Under the pieces are notes generated by a model. It was not told the DNA's origin, made no database searches, and saw nothing but the letters and a program-made list of their open reading frames with translations. From assembly GCF_004342845.1 (NCBI RefSeq), contig NZ_SLXB01000006.1, positions 89,499 through 153,498 on the forward strand: a stretch of DNA of 64,000 nt, in the 5' to 3' direction. This DNA comes from Prevotella heparinolytica (GTDB lineage: Bacteria > Bacteroidota > Bacteroidia > Bacteroidales > Bacteroidaceae). Numbering within the stretch: position 1 is the first letter of the stretch; the number at the start of each line of letters is the position of its first letter. Both the position numbers and the translations under genes were made by a program. Shown piece by piece: positions 7,678 through 15,924 of the stretch.

Positions 7678-10161
7678 ATGGTTAAAGAACTGCTTTTTTT
7701 ATTTAATCCCCATTCATTCATTATGATAAATATCCCGGAAGGAACAATACGCCGGTTACCGGAATTGAAAGAGAGGTGTCTGCCCGAAACATATAGAGCG
7801 GAAATTGGTGAACTGATGACAGAAATCTACGGTTACAAGCAATTTCGCGAACTTGAAATCTATAATGATTTATTCAAGGGAAAAGGCAAATTCTGCATCT
7901 CTCAAGGGCAGTTGATCGAGAGTGTTGTCCTTGAAGCAGAAAAGGCTCAACGGGCAGAACCGCAAGTAGACAATATCTTGCTGACGGCTCCTACCGGTTC
8001 GGGTAAATCGTTGTTATTTCAACTTCCTGCCATTTATCTGGGAAGAAAGTATAAGCTGCTGACTATTGTAATATCTCCCTTGAAAGCTTTGATTGTAGAC
8101 CAGACAGAGAATCTGGTGGATTTGGGCTATACCCGTGTGGCGTATGCCTCTTCCGACCTTTCTCCTGAACAGAAAGCCGAAGTCTACCGTCGGGTACGCG
8201 AAGGAGAGATTGATTTGTTCTATCTTTCACCGGAATTGCTCCTTTCTTACGATATCAGGCACTTTGTCGGTGAACGTCGCATCGGTCTGGTGGTAATTGA
8301 TGAAGCGCATACGGTAACTACGTGGGGAAAAGAATTCCGGGTGGATTATTGGTTCTTGGGTCGTTATCTGAAAACCTTGAAGCAGAGTTTGGGGTATGAC
8401 TTCCCATTGTTTGCACTTACGGCTACGGCCGTGTGGAATCCGAAAGGAGGCAATGACATGGTGTTCGATACCATCCGCTCTTTGCAAATGGAACCATGTG
8501 TGCTGCATGTCGGTACGGTGAGGCGGAAAAACATCGGTTTTGATATCCGGCAGATGCAGATAGAAGAGGGCGAGACGTACGATAAAGCCAAGCAACGTGT
8601 GGTTTCTGCCCGTATAGACAGCTTTCTGGATACCCATAAGACCTTGCTCTATTATCCTTTTGCCGGTGGGATAGACATGCGCCTGAAAACGTGGGTGAAA
8701 CCTGCCGACCGGCATCTTGTGGCTTCTTATTACGGCAAAAAGGATAAGGAACAGAAAGCCGCCATCGTGCAGGAGTTCAAAGAAGGGAGCAAGAAGCTGA
8801 TTGTTGCCACCAAAGCATTCGGCATGGGGGTGGATATCAGCGACATCGACCGCATCTATCATGTGGCTCCATCCGGTACGTTTGTCGATTATATTCAGGA
8901 AATAGGCCGCGCGGCACGCGATGCGAATATTCAAGGTGTCTCTGCCACAGATTATCACGAGCGCGATTTCTATTACATGAAGCGTCTGCATCAGACCGAT
9001 AGCATCGCTCACGAACAGTTGGCGCTCATCTTGCGGAAACTGATGGAGGTGCATCGGATGAAGGGAGAAAAGCGCGAGATGCTGGTGTCTCTTTCGGACT
9101 TCGAGTTTGTGGTGAAATTGCCGCGTATGAAAAACAAGCTGGAGTATGAGGCAGAGTTAGGGCAACTCATTAAGACGGCTTTGTTGTGGTTGGAAGAAGA
9201 TATGGAGCTGCGTTATGGTACCCCCCTTTTGGAAGTCTCGCCCAAGAACCTCTTGACCGAGGGCTATGTGCAGGACAAAACAGGCGATGCCTTTGTTCGT
9301 GAGTTCGGTGCTTATATGACTGCTGTCGAAGGCGGAGAAGGAGTTTATAAAGCACGCTTGGAGGAGATTTGGGAAGCACGTTTTCCCGAGTTGGGATATA
9401 AGGAATTCAAGCAGAAACTCAACAACGGAACCTTGTTGGAGGGCGCACGTGCTGTGTCGGTGGGCAAGCATGAAGTGCTGTTGAAGGAAGATGCGGTTGT
9501 CATCGGTCGGCGTATGGAAGCTTTGTTCAGGGATTTGACATCCATGATGAAGATGGCTCTGATTAAGTCGAAAGGCAAGTTTGATGAAGAAGAGTTGCGT
9601 GCTGTCTTTGCCGGACATGATATGGATGTGCGTTCCGCCAAGCGTTTCATCGGTTCGCTATTGGAGAGCCGCACGGAAGAGGGACGCAGTGTGAGCTATA
9701 TCAGCAGTGCGAAGAAGAAAGATTCCAATGAACTTTCTTTTACTGTGACAAGGGGATTCGATCTGCTTTTATCCCGTTATCAGAAACTATGTGCTCAGCG
9801 CATAGTGGGCAATAAGGGCGACCGTCTGCTGTTCTATTGCACTCCATTCTCTGACTTGAATATGCTTCTCAATCTGCTTTCCATGCTCGACTGTCTCTCG
9901 TTCAGTGTCGAAGGTGGCGGTACTCCTTGTGTCTTTATACGTTTTAATGATTCCGACAGATTGAACCGGCTTGCATCCGGCGAGGAATATCGCAATTTCA
10001 TCTTGGATGCCAACGAACAGATTTTTCAGGAGCAGATTGAATTGTTCACCTTCTTCTTCGGGACAAACGGACTGACGGACGAACAACGTTGGAACTTCGT
10101 GGAAGATTATTTCACGGGAATGGGGGTGGAAGAGTTGAAAAGGCGGTTTGCTGTTTTTTGA
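7678..10161 (+). CDS. RecQ-like DEAH-box ATP-dependent DNA helicase
   Basis: An 827-residue superfamily 2 helicase, or 812 residues if it starts at the second in-frame ATG (7723), which begins MINIPEG and looks more natural. Walker A is APTGSGKS (residues 105-111 of the long form), motif Ia ISPLKALIVDQ, motif II DEAH at 208-211, motif III LTATAV, and the C-terminal RecA domain ends with QEIGRAARD, the RecQ-type motif VI. Beyond the core there are about 400 residues with no zinc-ribbon cysteine cluster or recognisable HRDC domain, so this is not a standard RecQ. Such proteins are presumably involved in DNA repair or recombination. Its last 55 bp overlap the convergent acetyltransferase gene. 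Confidence 0.88.
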   Translation: MVKELLFLFNPHSFIMINIPEGTIRRLPELKERCLPETYRAEIGELMTEIYGYKQFRELEIYNDLFKGKGKFCISQGQLIESVVLEAEKAQRAEPQVDNILLTAPTGSGKSLLFQLPAIYLGRKYKLLTIVISPLKALIVDQTENLVDLGYTRVAYASSDLSPEQKAEVYRRVREGEIDLFYLSPELLLSYDIRHFVGERRIGLVVIDEAHTVTTWGKEFRVDYWFLGRYLKTLKQSLGYDFPLFALTATAVWNPKGGNDMVFDTIRSLQMEPCVLHVGTVRRKNIGFDIRQMQIEEGETYDKAKQRVVSARIDSFLDTHKTLLYYPFAGGIDMRLKTWVKPADRHLVASYYGKKDKEQKAAIVQEFKEGSKKLIVATKAFGMGVDISDIDRIYHVAPSGTFVDYIQEIGRAARDANIQGVSATDYHERDFYYMKRLHQTDSIAHEQLALILRKLMEVHRMKGEKREMLVSLSDFEFVVKLPRMKNKLEYEAELGQLIKTALLWLEEDMELRYGTPLLEVSPKNLLTEGYVQDKTGDAFVREFGAYMTAVEGGEGVYKARLEEIWEARFPELGYKEFKQKLNNGTLLEGARAVSVGKHEVLLKEDAVVIGRRMEALFRDLTSMMKMALIKSKGKFDEEELRAVFAGHDMDVRSAKRFIGSLLESRTEEGRSVSYISSAKKKDSNELSFTVTRGFDLLLSRYQKLCAQRIVGNKGDRLLFYCTPFSDLNMLLNLLSMLDCLSFSVEGGGTPCVFIRFNDSDRLNRLASGEEYRNFILDANEQIFQEQIELFTFFFGTNGLTDEQRWNFVEDYFTGMGVEELKRRFAVF

Positions 10162-10658
10162 AAGGCCAATCTTTCGTCTCCATTGGCCAGAAAGATGATG
10201 CCGCAATATTGGAAACCATGTTTCTTCAGGATGTGCTGCAAGATATGATTGTCCCGATGAGTGTCGGCGCGCAGGTTGGGGATTTGCTTGTAGCACCACT
10301 GCAGGCAGGCGTGTGCCACGCCTTTGCCGGTTTCTGTGCTTGCCAGTCGATGAATCACTCCATAAGGCGAAATGTCATCCGCCCATTGGCCTTCGTAAAT
10401 ATGTGTATAAGTGGGGTCGTTGCCTTGGATAAAGGCAAAAGTTCCGATAATCTCTCCGGCTTCGTCGATGCACACGTAGCTGTTTCCCTTTTCAATGTCA
10501 GCTAAGACTATCTCTTTGGAAGGATAGTTGCCTGTCCATTGCCGCATGTTTCCGCTATTCCGCATGATGCGTTTGGCTTGCTCGAAGATGTCCATCAGGA
10601 CTTCTGCTTCTGTGACCTTTGTTCTTCTGACTTCTATCATAGGGACCGGCTGACGCAT
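10107..10658 (-). CDS. GNAT-family N-acetyltransferase
   Basis: A 183-residue protein of the Gcn5-related acetyltransferase fold, which moves an acetyl group from acetyl-CoA to an amine. The order of elements is right: an N-terminal helix region (MDIFEQAKRIM), a strand with GEIIGTFAFI, the acetyl-CoA loop region IHRLASTETGKGVAHACL with the R/Q-x-x-G-x-G/A type turn, and NHILQHILKKHGFQYCG near the C terminus, typical of motif B. A second in-frame start at residue 7 is possible. The substrate is unknown. Its start lies 15 bp past tRNA-Ser on the same strand, and its 3' end overlaps the helicase gene by 55 bp. Confidence 0.87.
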   Translation of the reverse strand: MRQPVPMIEVRRTKVTEAEVLMDIFEQAKRIMRNSGNMRQWTGNYPSKEIVLADIEKGNSYVCIDEAGEIIGTFAFIQGNDPTYTHIYEGQWADDISPYGVIHRLASTETGKGVAHACLQWCYKQIPNLRADTHRDNHILQHILKKHGFQYCGIIFLANGDERLAFQKTANRLFNSSTPIPVK

Positions 10659-10673
10659 TTCTTTAGAAAGGAG

Positions 10674-10762
10674 CGGAAAGAGTGGGATTCAAACCCACGG
10701 AACAGCATAAGCCGTTCGCCGGATTTCGAGTCCGGTCCATTCGATCACTCTGGCATCTTTCC
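10674..10762 (-). tRNA. tRNA-Ser(CGA)
   Basis: An 89-base class II tRNA. The acceptor stem GGAAAGA pairs perfectly with TCTTTCC, and the discriminator base is G. The anticodon stem CCGGA/TCCGG closes a loop with CGA (plus-strand TCG at 10726-10728). The long variable arm and the T-arm (GTGGG TTCGAAT CCCAC) fit serine tRNA. CCA is not encoded. A -7 promoter element lies just upstream on the minus strand. Confidence 0.96.
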
Positions 10763-10775
10763 TTGCATTGCGATG

Positions 10776-10783
10776 CAAATGTA
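10776..10783 (-). promoter_or_regulatory. -7 promoter element of tRNA-Ser
   Basis: On the minus strand TACATTTG matches TAnnTTTG exactly and ends 13 bp before the mature tRNA. No clear TTTG is found at the -33 position. The acetyltransferase gene downstream may share this promoter. Confidence 0.5.
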
Positions 10784-10983
10784 ATGTATTTTACGATTCG
10801 TTGTTCTTTTCGCTTCGCTTTTTTTGCATGTAGGGCATGTTTTCCGGCTTATTCCCCATAAAGCCGATTATATGAAAGACCGATGTCATTTGAGCCATAC
10901 TTCTTCTCTGTTTCCGAGGTTTATGGAAGGACAGTATAAATAAAAAAAACGTGTCTTTTTTCTCTGTTTGAAAGTTTTTTGTA

Positions 10984-10991
10984 TATATTTG
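10984..10991 (+). promoter_or_regulatory. Putative -7 promoter element of the PorT-like gene
   Basis: TATATTTG matches TAnnTTTG and lies 25 bp before the start codon at 11017. Only a weak -33 candidate (TTTC, 21 bp upstream) is seen. Confidence 0.45.
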
Positions 10992-11016
10992 TCTCGTAAA
11001 TTAAATTAGATTGATT

Positions 11017-11667
11017 ATGAAAAAAAGTCTTTGTTTCTTCTTGATAGTTGTATGTTGCATGCTTGTGTCCATGCCTGCTCATGCCCAATTGAAGTGGGGC
11101 GTCAAAGGTGGTGTAAATCTTTCGGAGATTGATTGGAAAGGCGGATATGCCGGAAATAAGGAACATTCCACCGGTTTCTTTATCGGGCCGATGGCAGAGC
11201 TCACCATTCCTATTATAGGATTAGGCATTGATGGAGCTTTGATGTATTCGCAAAGAGGAAATAAGTACGATGTTTCGGCGGGCACCTTTTCCGGCTCGAT
11301 TGATGAAAGGCAGCAGGGCATCGAGATTCCCGTCAACCTGAAGTACACAATCGGTTTGGGCAGTTTGCTGGGCATATATATTGCGGCCGGTCCCGATTTC
11401 TTCTTCAATTTTAAGGACATAGACCTGAAGGCTTTAGGAAGTGGTGTGAATACCGACGGGGCGGTCGACACCAAAAAGACGCAGGTAGGCCTGAATGTGG
11501 GGGTGGGCGTCAAAATCCTGAAACATTTGCAGGTAGGCGTCAACTATCAGATTCCGATGGGCAATACCTTCTCTGTCGGCGATGCCGCAGGCGCGATATG
11601 GGAAAAAGTTTTGGGCAAGAACGCCAAAACAAAGACGTGGCAGATATCCGCCGCTTATATCTTTTAA
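11017..11667 (+). CDS. PorT-family outer membrane beta-barrel protein
   Basis: A 216-residue outer membrane protein. A signal peptide runs to residue 23, with AHA before a predicted cleavage site and QLKWGVKGGVNLS at the mature start, the usual opening of small Bacteroidetes barrels of the PorT/OMP_b-brl_2 type. Short amphipathic strands with Gly and aromatic residues continue to the last strand, TWQISAAYIF, ending in Phe. The start at 11017 was taken because it begins the Lys-rich signal directly; an upstream TTG in frame is unlikely. It is monocistronic: its own -7 element is upstream and a strong terminator follows. Precise function unknown. Confidence 0.88.
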   Translation: MKKSLCFFLIVVCCMLVSMPAHAQLKWGVKGGVNLSEIDWKGGYAGNKEHSTGFFIGPMAELTIPIIGLGIDGALMYSQRGNKYDVSAGTFSGSIDERQQGIEIPVNLKYTIGLGSLLGIYIAAGPDFFFNFKDIDLKALGSGVNTDGAVDTKKTQVGLNVGVGVKILKHLQVGVNYQIPMGNTFSVGDAAGAIWEKVLGKNAKTKTWQISAAYIF

Positions 11668-11694
11668 AGCGGCTGTCAAAGGGATGTCCGGTTG

Positions 11695-11729
11695 GACGAG
11701 GGTGTGGCAGGCATGCCCTCGTCTTTTTT
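11695..11729 (+). terminator. Rho-independent terminator after the PorT-like gene
   Basis: An 8-bp perfect stem (GACGAGGG at 11695-11702 with CCCTCGTC at 11716-11723) is followed by six T residues. Confidence 0.9.
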
Positions 11730-11913
11730 ATAATCTTCTCAAACCTGCATCATATTAGGTTAGGTATTTAATGGCAAATTCTTCATTAATTTGAACTTGA
11801 AAAAAATATTGCTCCGTCAACCTCTTCTGAAAGGCCTGCTTTCGGTTTCAGTAAAGCTATAAGCCTCGTTGACTCCTCTACTAACCTTTTGCTTCTCAAA
11901 GAGTTCTTTTTGC

Positions 11914-11949
11914 GCTATGGGAAAATGGCTGCAAACGCTTTCCTATAGC
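11914..11949. repeat. Inverted repeat in the region upstream of the surface lipoprotein gene
   Basis: GCTATGGGAAA (11914-11924) and TTTCCTATAGC (11939-11949) form an 11-bp inverted repeat with one mismatch and a 14-base loop. It is about 80 bp upstream of the promoter and might be a regulator site or a chance hairpin. The rest of 11730-12029 is AT-rich and shows no gene that I would accept. Confidence 0.45.
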
Positions 11950-12029
11950 CAATTGCACGCCCTTTTATTTATAAAAATATACTTTTTGATGCAATCTTTT
12001 AATTTAGTTATAAAAAAACAGCTTTTTTA

Positions 12030-12061
12030 TTTGTTTGTTTATGGAAAAACACTTATGTTTG
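12030..12061 (+). promoter_or_regulatory. Strong Bacteroides promoter of the large surface lipoprotein gene
   Basis: TTTG (12030-12033), a 20-bp gap, then TATGTTTG (12054-12061), close to the full consensus, set in very AT-rich DNA. Transcription would begin near 12067 and leave a leader of about 125 bases. The leader contains a small hairpin, GGGTT-AGCG-AACCC at 12123-12136. No inverted repeats flank the promoter, so no evidence of promoter inversion was found. Confidence 0.7.
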
Positions 12062-12192
12062 CGGCATAATTTATTCCGTTATCTGCGAAGTGGCGGTGTT
12101 TGATTGTATATTAAGAAAATGAGGGTTAGCGAACCCCGATAGTGATTTTGTTGACTGTTTTTGTTTTTTTTATAAATTAAATTTATTCTATT

Positions 12193-15100
12193 ATGAACAA
12201 GAAGTATCTAAGTGTAATCTTGTTTGGAGCCTTAATGACGGCTTCTACAGGTGTGTTCACATCTTGCAAAGACTATGACGATGACATCAAGAACTTGCAG
12301 GAACAGATGGACAAAAAAGCTTCGCTAGAACAATTAAAAGCACAGGTGGCTACTTTAACGGCTTCACTAACTGAAGCAAAGAGTGAAGCTACAGCCGCCA
12401 AAACTGCTGCCGAGGCTGCTAAAGCCGATGCTAAAAAGGCTTTGGAGGCTGCTACGGCAAGTACAGGTGGAGTTACGGCCGCAGAATTGGCTGCTTTGAA
12501 AGGCGCTTACGAAAAAGCGGACAAAGCTTTGCAGGAACAAATCGACAAGTTGGCTACTTTGGAAAAACTTTCTCAAGAGATTGCCGCTTTGAAGACCGAA
12601 ATGGAGGGCAAGTATGTTAAGACGGCTGATTTGGCTGCTAAAGTAGATGCCCTTACTGCTAAATTGATGAGTGTGCTCGGACATCGTCTGTCTACGTTGG
12701 CTGTAATTCCTACTTCACACATCAACGGTATTGCCGCTATCACGCTGACTACGTTGCAGTACACTCCGCAGAGATATCAGGCTCTTCCGGATCACACTCT
12801 TCCTCACGGAGTCCGTCCCGTACTGGACCACGTAGCCGTAGGTGGAGCAACTCCTCTCTACATTTCTACTGACCGCAACGAAGCTTATTTCCATGTAAGC
12901 CCCAACGTTGGTGTTCGTACGCAAGATGTTGAGTTGCCTTCTTTCGATTGCATCAAATCTGAAAACATCGTGACCAAGGCTACGGCTGTTACTGAAAACA
13001 ATCCGGTTAAGCCCGTAGAGTATTCTATCGACAAGAACGTGATGACTGTGAAGTTTAAGAAAACAGTTGTAGGTTCTATCGCTGCCACTCCGTTTGGCAC
13101 TGGAAACAAGGAAACATTCCACATGGTTTCTTTGAAGACTCCTATTGCGGAAGCTAACTTGACTGCGGAAGAAAAAGCAGCAGGCAAAAAAGTATATGTG
13201 AACTCTGAATACGTTCGTCTGCACGAAGCAATCAAAGTTCCTTATATCGCCAATAGCAGAACCGACTTCAGCAAGCCCGTAACCGTTAACATGTTTGCCG
13301 ATGAAGAACAGACTGACCTTACAGAACAGCCGAATCCGTTCTACGTTCACTACAGCGACTCTGTAGACGTATACAAATCTTTGGCTAACGCAAGAGTGGA
13401 TTACAAATGGCAATACAACAAGCCTCTTGACCTGAAGAAATTGGTGACTGTATGTGTGGTTGATACTTTGAAGAACCACGCTGGCCACGCAGAATTGAAG
13501 AACTACAAGGCTTATGGTTTGACTTATCGTTTCTACAAAGCTGCTGCACCGTATATCACATTGGGTGGTCCTGAAGGAAATACCAATGAAACCGACCAGC
13601 AGAAGTTTGCTAAAATCGATTCTCCGGCAAACGGTATCCTGACTTCAGGAGTTTATACCATCACTGATCCTAATGCTACTTCTGTAGGCCGCGAACCGAT
13701 TATCCGTGCCGAATTGGTTGACTCTGTAAACAACAAATTGGTTGCTATCCGTTACTTCAAGATTAAGTGGGTGAAAGAAACAGGCGTACGTCCTATCTCT
13801 ATTGCTCTTAACGATGAAATCTATAAGTGCGCTAATTATGACGGCGTTATCGGTACTCAGTACATGAACGAGAAGATTTATGCACAGGCTAAGGATGGCG
13901 GTATGACGAAGCAAGAATTCCACGCCGTTTACACGGATCCCGGCTTCGACGGAACAAGCGGTAAGGGTGAAGGAACTGCTGTAATCAAGATTAACTCTGA
14001 AAGTGGTGTAGATTCTTATAACATCATCTGGACATTGACTCATGCCGATATCGTGAAGAAGTATCCTAACTGGAACAAGCAGGAAAAGATGGACTTCTCT
14101 AAGATTATCTACTGGAAAGATCCGATAGGCGCATATCCTACTTTGGTTATTACTTTGACACGTACTATCTATAAGCCGGTATTCAACTTGTGGGGTTATG
14201 ATGGCCGTTACTGGAAGCAGGGTACTGATTGGTCTGTATTCAACGTGAACCCGATTGTTTACAATACTACCGAGTCTAACCCGGCTTGGGGTGCCAATAC
14301 AACGAACAACCCGACTTGTAACATCTATACCGACTTGTTGAACGGTTACTTGGATGACCTTGGCAAGAAGCCGACTACCGGTGCTGATGGTGCTATCTGG
14401 TATGCAAATAAGAACGTGGCCGGCAAGAAGTTCTACTATTCGGTAGATTATCCGACTACTGCTCCCGGACATTTAGGAGTAGCAGGTGCACCCACTTACG
14501 AAAAGAATGGCGTACGCTTCATCTTCGATGCCGAAAAATTGGCTACGGCTGCTTATAAGTATGACTATTTCAATGGAACGAAGTATGTTGCAATGAACGC
14601 TACTGTAAGTGCTGACGGTACACAATTGTTTATCAATAGTGAACTTGCTGCAACCATTGTCAATACGAAACCGAATAACTTGAATCCGGCTGAATTGACT
14701 TACAATATCAAGTTGGAAGAAAAGAATCCGGCTCACGATCCGTTCGCAGACTTGGTGAATGACAAACCGACTGAAGCAGCCAAAGCTATCGTAGGTAAGT
14801 TAGTACCTATCAAGATGGTTGCCGACCTTTGCTATGACAGTCCTCTGCATGCTGCAGCACATACTGTTCTGATTAAGGCATACGATGCGTTTATTATCGA
14901 GCCGCTGAAGGTGAAAGAAGGTAAGACGGATAACTTTACTGATGCTACTATCACAGGTAGTACAATCAGTGTGAAGAACGCCTTCACTTATATCTCTTGG
15001 AATGCTGACGCCAGCGGTAATTTCTATACCGTGAAGAAAGTTGGTACTCCGTTGGAGGTTGCTTTGTGGAACTTCTATGAGGCAGTTGAAGGTCAATGGA

Positions 15101-15366
15101 TGACTACTGAAGTTAAATCTAACTTGAAGCTCGTAGGCGGTAACTTGATTCCGACAGAAGGTGTAACAAATGGTCCTCTGCCTTCTAATACGAAAGTTAC
15201 TTATGATCCGGTGAAAGAAGAATTGACTTACTTCAACTACAGTGGTACTCCGGTTAACTGGGACTACAAACTTTACATCCCTGTTAAGTTCGGTTACAAG
15301 TGGAAGACTTTCACTAAGACATTTGAAGTAGTAGTTAAGAAGAATGCCGGAACTCCGGGTGAATAA
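12193..15366 (+). CDS. Large coiled-coil surface lipoprotein, S-layer-type candidate
   Basis: A 1057-residue lipoprotein. The signal ends FTSC with the lipidated cysteine at residue 25, and KDYDDD follows, an acidic stretch matching the surface-export signal of Bacteroidetes lipoproteins. Residues about 30-165 are Ala, Lys and Glu rich with heptad spacing (QEQMDKKASLEQLKAQVATL and similar), so they should form a long coiled coil. The remaining 880 residues are beta-rich with no enzyme motif that I recognise. Codon choice resembles the ribosomal genes in the same window, and the promoter is near consensus, both suggesting an abundant protein. The N terminus and layout recall the S-layer lipoprotein family described in Bacteroides thetaiotaomicron (BT1927 and relatives); that link is from memory and is not proven. 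Confidence 0.75.
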   Translation: MNKKYLSVILFGALMTASTGVFTSCKDYDDDIKNLQEQMDKKASLEQLKAQVATLTASLTEAKSEATAAKTAAEAAKADAKKALEAATASTGGVTAAELAALKGAYEKADKALQEQIDKLATLEKLSQEIAALKTEMEGKYVKTADLAAKVDALTAKLMSVLGHRLSTLAVIPTSHINGIAAITLTTLQYTPQRYQALPDHTLPHGVRPVLDHVAVGGATPLYISTDRNEAYFHVSPNVGVRTQDVELPSFDCIKSENIVTKATAVTENNPVKPVEYSIDKNVMTVKFKKTVVGSIAATPFGTGNKETFHMVSLKTPIAEANLTAEEKAAGKKVYVNSEYVRLHEAIKVPYIANSRTDFSKPVTVNMFADEEQTDLTEQPNPFYVHYSDSVDVYKSLANARVDYKWQYNKPLDLKKLVTVCVVDTLKNHAGHAELKNYKAYGLTYRFYKAAAPYITLGGPEGNTNETDQQKFAKIDSPANGILTSGVYTITDPNATSVGREPIIRAELVDSVNNKLVAIRYFKIKWVKETGVRPISIALNDEIYKCANYDGVIGTQYMNEKIYAQAKDGGMTKQEFHAVYTDPGFDGTSGKGEGTAVIKINSESGVDSYNIIWTLTHADIVKKYPNWNKQEKMDFSKIIYWKDPIGAYPTLVITLTRTIYKPVFNLWGYDGRYWKQGTDWSVFNVNPIVYNTTESNPAWGANTTNNPTCNIYTDLLNGYLDDLGKKPTTGADGAIWYANKNVAGKKFYYSVDYPTTAPGHLGVAGAPTYEKNGVRFIFDAEKLATAAYKYDYFNGTKYVAMNATVSADGTQLFINSELAATIVNTKPNNLNPAELTYNIKLEEKNPAHDPFADLVNDKPTEAAKAIVGKLVPIKMVADLCYDSPLHAAAHTVLIKAYDAFIIEPLKVKEGKTDNFTDATITGSTISVKNAFTYISWNADASGNFYTVKKVGTPLEVALWNFYEAVEGQWMTTEVKSNLKLVGGNLIPTEGVTNGPLPSNTKVTYDPVKEELTYFNYSGTPVNWDYKLYIPVKFGYKWKTFTKTFEVVVKKNAGTPGE

Positions 15367-15406
15367 ATCTTGCCTATCATCAAGATAATCAATCAATAAA
15401 AGGAAA

Positions 15407-15443
15407 GAGGGTGTTCTCTGTGGAGGGCACTCTCTCTCTTTTA
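15407..15443 (+). terminator. Likely terminator after the surface lipoprotein gene
   Basis: A 7-bp stem (GAGGGTG at 15407-15413 with CACTCTC at 15428-15434, one G-T pair) is followed by a T-rich stretch. Some read-through into the small lipoprotein gene at 15452 is possible because that gene has no clear promoter. Confidence 0.6.
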
Positions 15444-15451
15444 ATAAACGA

Positions 15452-15820
15452 ATGAAGAATATGAAAGCTACTTTTTGGACAGTATTGATGATTGTTTGTT
15501 TGTCTGCACTATATTCATGCGGCAACATGGGCTCCGGTTCTAAATCAACGGATAATTCTCATCCTTTTGCCGGAACATTTTATACGGAGACCGGAATACG
15601 CTTTGAATTGCACGAAGACTCTACAACCCTCATCACATTCTCTGACTCGGTGACGTATGAAAGTACGTGGAAAGCCTGCAAATCAGATGACAATTTGGAG
15701 TATGCCAACATCGAGTTTGCCGGTAATCAGGAATTCTATTACCTGAGAAAAGGAAAACTCTATCGCAGCGAACGCGAAATGAGGCATGAAACCATGGGGG
15801 TAGAGGTGAAGTATCAGTAA
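15452..15820 (+). CDS. Small lipoprotein of unknown function
   Basis: A 122-residue predicted lipoprotein. The signal peptide ends LYSC with the cysteine at residue 23, or 20 if translation starts at the second Met (15461). The residues after the cysteine (GNMGSGSKS) are not acidic, so it is expected to face the periplasm rather than the cell surface. The mature part, with HPFAGTFYTETGIRFELHEDST and a later EFYYLRKGKLYR, looks like a small beta-sandwich or lipocalin-like domain, but I do not recognise a family. It stands 85 bp after the surface lipoprotein gene and is closed by a strong terminator. Confidence 0.75.
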   Translation: MKNMKATFWTVLMIVCLSALYSCGNMGSGSKSTDNSHPFAGTFYTETGIRFELHEDSTTLITFSDSVTYESTWKACKSDDNLEYANIEFAGNQEFYYLRKGKLYRSEREMRHETMGVEVKYQ

Positions 15821-15850
15821 ACGGACCAATATTTTGCCGACAGAACAAGG

Positions 15851-15889
15851 CTGTCTCCTTTAAATAAAAAGGAGGCGGTCTTTTTTTTT
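15851..15889 (+). terminator. Rho-independent terminator before priA
   Basis: An 11-bp stem (CTGTCTCCTTT at 15851-15861 with AAAGGAGGCGG at 15868-15878, including G-T pairs) is followed by a run of nine T residues. The end of the T run overlaps the -33 element of the priA promoter. Confidence 0.9.
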
Positions 15890-15916
15890 GTTCTCTCTGG
15901 CTTTGTCGTATCTTTG
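15887..15916 (+). promoter_or_regulatory. priA promoter giving a very short leader
   Basis: TTTG (15887-15890), 18 bp, TATCTTTG (15909-15916). The start codon begins only nine bases after the -7 element, so the transcript would start about 1-5 bases before ATG or at it. Confidence 0.65.
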
Positions 15917-15924
15917 TCCTCGCA

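Noticed and set aside
11869..12069. 66-codon frame upstream of the surface lipoprotein gene
   Set aside because: Runs through the AT-rich promoter region and ends within it; no sensible protein pattern.
12000..12192. Invertible phase-variation promoter of the S-layer-like gene
   Set aside because: I found no matching inverted repeats on both sides of the promoter and no recombinase gene beside it.
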